Notes under the pieces: generated by a model
The model's input: only the letters and a program-made list of their open reading frames with translations
Database searches by the model: none
What the model was told of the DNA's origin: nothing
Shown here: positions 61,502 through 64,000 of the stretch, piece after piece
How positions within the stretch are numbered: position 1 is the stretch's first letter
Layout: every line of letters begins with the position of its first letter
From: a bacterium
GTDB taxonomy: Bacteria; Electryoneota; Electryoneia; Electryoneales; Electryoneaceae
Assembly: GCA_020444425.1 (NCBI GenBank)
Contig: JAHLLB010000009.1
Coordinates: 47,254-111,253, forward strand
Reading direction: 5' to 3'
DNA: 64,000 bases
Position numbers and translations under genes: made by a program

Positions 61502-62497
61502 TCACCCCCACACAAACACACTGCACGCGAACGCCAACCCGCCGCCCGACCCCATGAACACGACGAGGTCGCCGTCGTTGAGTTTGCCTTGTTCGTTGAC
61601 CTCCGCCAGCACCATCGGGATGCACGCCGACCCGGTGTAGCCGTAACGATCCATCACCGTGTGCGCCTTCTCGTACGGTTCACCGAGGATGTCCAGCGTC
61701 GCACGGATACCGTTGATGTTGATCTGGGTGAAGCAGTACTGGGCGACATCGGACGGTTTCTTCCCGATCCTCGCCAGAGATTCGGTGATCATTTTAGACC
61801 ACATGTCCGGGTTGATCTCGGTCGGGAAGCGTTTGACGAACTTGAGCAGGTGGTCCTTGTTGTCGACCACGTCATGCGTGATCGGCTGCGCGGTGCCACC
61901 AGCATAGATGCCCATCCACGTCGCGTACTGGCCTTCGGTATGCAACTGGGACGCCTGCCAGCCCACCGAGGAATCGTCCGTCGCCTCGAGGATCACCGCG
62001 CCCGCGCCGTCCGCGAACAGGTTCGCCGTCTTCTTGTCGGTGACGTCGAGGTACTTGGACATGGCGTACGCGCCGACGATCATCACCCGCTTGTAACGTT
62101 CGTCCGCCTGGATGTACTTCGCGCCCATGTCGAGCGCGGTGACAAATCCCGCGCAGGCGGTGTTGAGGTCGAAGGTGCCGGCGTTGACCGCGCCCAGCCG
62201 GTGCTGCACGATGCTCGCGGTGGACGGACTGATCCACTCCGGCGTATCGGTCGCAACGACGAACAGGTCGAGGTCAGCCGGGGTCAGCCCGGCGTGCTCG
62301 AGGGTGATCTTCGCCGCACGTTCCACCAGGTCTGCGGTGGACTCATCTTCGGAACACCAGCGGCGTTCACGGATGGTCAGGTTCTCACGCAACCAGGTGT
62401 CCACGTCCTCGCCGAGAATCTCGTTGAAGAACGTGTTCGGGACGACCTTGTCCGGGGCGTACATCCCGGTTGCGATGATGCGGGCGTTACGGCTCAC
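61502..62497 (-). CDS. KAS III/FabH-like thiolase-fold protein with altered catalytic residues
   Basis: 331 residues with the KAS III fold. The nucleophilic Cys115 is present in FDLNTACAGFVTALD, and ADGAGAVILEA and FMGSGGGLAFA match family glycine motifs. The usual His (VPHQAN in FabH) aligns with Thr in YCFTQININGI, and the usual Asn (YGNTSAA) aligns with Tyr in YGYTGSACIP. Without that pair, decarboxylative condensation is doubtful. Related thiolase-fold acyltransferases keep only a nucleophile. It is coupled to the FabG-type gene by a four-base overlap and is followed by a 119-base gap before the MaoC gene. An acyltransfer or condensation step on the pathway's acyl-CoA is inferred. Confidence 0.85.
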   Translation of the reverse strand: MSRNARIIATGMYAPDKVVPNTFFNEILGEDVDTWLRENLTIRERRWCSEDESTADLVERAAKITLEHAGLTPADLDLFVVATDTPEWISPSTASIVQHRLGAVNAGTFDLNTACAGFVTALDMGAKYIQADERYKRVMIVGAYAMSKYLDVTDKKTANLFADGAGAVILEATDDSSVGWQASQLHTEGQYATWMGIYAGGTAQPITHDVVDNKDHLLKFVKRFPTEINPDMWSKMITESLARIGKKPSDVAQYCFTQININGIRATLDILGEPYEKAHTVMDRYGYTGSACIPMVLAEVNEQGKLNDGDLVVFMGSGGGLAFACSVFVWG

Positions 62498-63228
62498 AGC
62501 ACGATCCCCCCGTCCACGGACAACACGGCACCGTTGACGAAGCTGGCTTCATCCGATCCGAGAAACAGGAACGCGTTCGCGATGTCTTCCGGTTCGCCCA
62601 GACGACCCATCGGTGTCTTGTCACGCATGAAGTCGAGCACCTTGTCGGGCATCTTCTTCACCATTTCGGTGGCGATAAACCCGGGGGCGATGGCGTTGGC
62701 ACGCACACCCTTGCGGCCCAGTTCACGGGCCCAGACCTTGGTCATGCCGATCACACCGGCCTTGGTCGCGACGTAGTTCGTCTGGCCGAAATTGCCGTAC
62801 AGCGCGACCACCGAGCTGGTGCTGATGATCGAGCCCGATCCCTGTGCGACCATGACCTTCGCCGCCGCCTGCCCACAGAGGAAAACGCCCTTCAGGTTGA
62901 CATTGATCACCTGGTCGAACTGTTCTTCGGTCATCTTCACGAGGGTGACGTCACGGGTGATCCCGGCATTGTTCGCGAGGATGTCGATGTGGCCGTATTT
63001 TTCGTTGACGGCGGCCATCGCGTTGTTTACCCGTTCACTGCTTGACGTATCCACAGCGCGGAATTCGACGGCGTCGCCGAGGTCTGCCGCGGCTTTCGCG
63101 CCCAGCTCTTCGTTGACATCCCAGATTGAGACCGTCGCACCATGCTCGACAAATTTCTTCGCGATCGCGTTGCCGATACCCGCTGCGCCGCCGGTGACGA
63201 CGGCGACTTTGCCTGACAGCCGTTTCAT
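62494..63228 (-). CDS. 3-oxoacyl-thioester reductase (FabG/PhaB-like SDR)
   Basis: A 244-residue classical short-chain dehydrogenase. The cofactor loop is VTGGAAGIGNAIA, NNAGIT is intact, and the catalytic Ser and YxxxK are in STSSVVALYGNFGQTNYVATKAGV. The motif ITRDVTLVKM is typical of FabG and acetoacetyl-CoA reductases. NADPH versus NADH cannot be settled by eye. Next to a PhaJ-type hydratase and an acyl-CoA ligase, it probably acts on 3-oxo/3-hydroxyacyl-CoA rather than in housekeeping fatty-acid synthesis, since no acyl carrier protein is encoded nearby. Confidence 0.92.
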   Translation of the reverse strand: MKRLSGKVAVVTGGAAGIGNAIAKKFVEHGATVSIWDVNEELGAKAAADLGDAVEFRAVDTSSSERVNNAMAAVNEKYGHIDILANNAGITRDVTLVKMTEEQFDQVINVNLKGVFLCGQAAAKVMVAQGSGSIISTSSVVALYGNFGQTNYVATKAGVIGMTKVWARELGRKGVRANAIAPGFIATEMVKKMPDKVLDFMRDKTPMGRLGEPEDIANAFLFLGSDEASFVNGAVLSVDGGIVL

Positions 63229-63247
63229 GCTCTATCCACCTCTCGCT

Positions 63248-63754
63248 TCACGCTGCGTTGCTGTTTGCGTTTTTGCGTTCGGCCCACTCCGTGAGGAACG
63301 CGTCCATGTGCTTCATCATCAACGAATAGAACTCTTCCATTTCCTGCACGCGGCCGGTGAATGCGACGCGGTCTTGTTCCCTATGTGGAGCGACGATGAC
63401 CGCGTTCGGATCGTCTTGGATGGCCATGTGGAAGAATTGGGCGAGGATCAGGTTGCGCCGGAAGAGCTCGGTGTGGTTGGCGAAGGCGTGGCCGAAGATG
63501 TCATCGACCGCACGGTAGAAGTCCTTGCGGTTGCCGGGAACGTTGATCCGTTCCACGAGCTGATGGTCACGCAAACGTCCCATCACCTGGCTCACCGGGC
63601 CTTTCGAGACACCGAGCTGGCTGGTGATGTCATCGAGGCTGAGCGGCTCGGACGACGCGAGCAGCAACCCGACGATGTTCCCCATCAGCTTCGGCAGACC
63701 GAAGAGTTGATAGGCTTCCCCAAACTTCTGGATCCACTGCTCGCGCAAGGTCAT
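63248..63754 (-). CDS. GbsR/MarR-like winged-helix regulator
   Basis: 168 residues. The ATG at 63754 is chosen because GAGAGGAG precedes it. The winged-helix domain is GLPKLMGNIVGLLLASSEPLSLDDITSQLGVSKGPVSQVMGRLRDHQLVERINVPGNRKDFYRA, like GbsR-family repressors. C-terminal helices probably bind the effector. It is the first gene of the leftward operon, 19 bases before the reductase gene. The palindrome overlapping its promoter (63775-63790) suggests autoregulation and control of the whole pathway, with the substrate or its CoA ester as inducer. Confidence 0.88.
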   Translation of the reverse strand: MTLREQWIQKFGEAYQLFGLPKLMGNIVGLLLASSEPLSLDDITSQLGVSKGPVSQVMGRLRDHQLVERINVPGNRKDFYRAVDDIFGHAFANHTELFRRNLILAQFFHMAIQDDPNAVIVAPHREQDRVAFTGRVQEMEEFYSLMMKHMDAFLTEWAERKNANSNAA

Positions 63755-63774
63755 CCGTGAAGCTCCTCTCAACG

Positions 63775-63790
63775 TTTGAAACTTTTCAAA
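63775..63790. promoter_or_regulatory. Operator palindrome TTTGAAA-CT-TTTCAAA
   Basis: A perfect seven-base inverted repeat with a two-base spacer lies just downstream of and touching the predicted -10 element. A second, looser repeat (TTTCAAATCTTGTGAAA) overlaps it. This is the expected position for a repressor encoded by the first gene. Confidence 0.65.
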
Positions 63791-63817
63791 TCTTGTGAAA
63801 AGAAAGGTGAAAGTCAA
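63789..63817 (-). promoter_or_regulatory. Sigma-70-type promoter of the nine-gene operon
   Basis: The leftward strand reads TTGACT (63812-63817), a 17-base spacer and AAGATT (63789-63794). The -35 is good and the -10 is weak, which suits a regulated promoter. Confidence 0.5.
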
Positions 63818-63961
63818 GAGTTACGTAATGGAAGAACTCGGATTGGGGGTTAGGTTTGTGCAAGCGTACTGGTGAAAGTCATGGATTCAGCGGCAGATCC
63901 GTGGGTTGGAATCAGACGGAGAATTCGTGGGAGAGGCTGGAGCAGCCCGGAACCTGCAGAT

Positions 63962-63992
63962 CATCCCTGCTGGCGGAGCCATCAGGGGCACA
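63962..63992. repeat. Hairpin repeat, inverted copy of the 26394 unit
   Basis: On the leftward strand it reads TGCCCCTGATGGC, TCC, GCCAGCAGGGATGATC, nearly the same as the unit at 26394-26430. It lies at the edge of the window and may be part of a further cluster. Confidence 0.8.
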
Positions 63993-64000
63993 TGCCACCC

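Noticed and set aside
61355..62776. 473-residue open frame on the plus strand, opposite the KAS III and FabG genes
   Set aside because: It crosses two well-supported genes and an intergenic gap, and has no recognisable motif.

Overview
The window looks like a chromosomal segment of an uncultured Gram-negative bacterium, GC-rich in most genes with AT-rich islands. Outer-membrane and lipoprotein genes, an RND pump, and two secreted proteins ending in the PNPFN-type C-terminal sorting domain point to the FCB group (Bacteroidota, Zixibacteria, KSB1-like lineages). A phylum cannot be fixed from this sequence alone. No rRNA, tRNA or CRISPR was recognised.

Layout. 1-4.5 kb: the end of a MarR regulator followed by an RND adaptor and pump. 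4.8-9.7 kb: a degenerate receiver protein, a purine/pyrimidine deaminase, an MFS exporter with palindromes inside its reading frame, a decayed copy of a symporter 3' end, and an intact Na+/solute symporter. 9.7-15.3 kb: a PLP racemase with a GNAT acetyltransferase, a CDP-alcohol phosphotransferase, MscS and TypA/BipA. 16.1-26.3 kb: an Hmc-like transmembrane redox complex (HdrD-like Fe-S protein, NarI-like cytochrome b, four-cluster ferredoxin, and an NrfD-type membrane protein fused to a six-haem cytochrome c). It is preceded by a NifX-like protein and followed by a Cys-rich PAS histidine kinase and two receiver proteins. A good sigma-54 promoter with upstream GTTGCAAC dyads lies between it and a gene for a sigma-54 activator. 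26-29.6 kb: repeats, an IS30 remnant and a secreted FG-GAP protein.

29.6-39.3 kb: a haem operon read leftward: hemE, hemN, hemH, hemG/Y-type, hemX-like, hemA, hemB, hemL. hemC and hemD are absent. 39.8-42.7 kb: a secreted propeller protein and a CorC/HlyC-type CBS membrane protein. 42.9-51 kb: a ribose-type ABC importer whose permease carries an extra extracytoplasmic domain, then a large secreted GH38 alpha-mannosidase-like protein. 51-54.5 kb: a six-PAS hybrid kinase with unusually AT-rich coding sequence. 54.7-63.8 kb: a nine-gene leftward operon: GbsR/MarR-like regulator, FabG-type reductase, KAS III-like protein lacking the usual His and Asn, MaoC/PhaJ-type hydratase, SSS symporter, acyl-CoA ligase, lipoprotein, outer-membrane barrel and lipoprotein hydrolase. 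It reads as a complete route for uptake and CoA activation of an acyl or ester compound.

Intergenic DNA is rich in repeats of at least five kinds: hairpins with conserved flanks, a 68-74 bp inverted-repeat element in two copies, GATCCTTC...GGATGAC repeats, heptamer arrays, and a 300 bp long inverted repeat.
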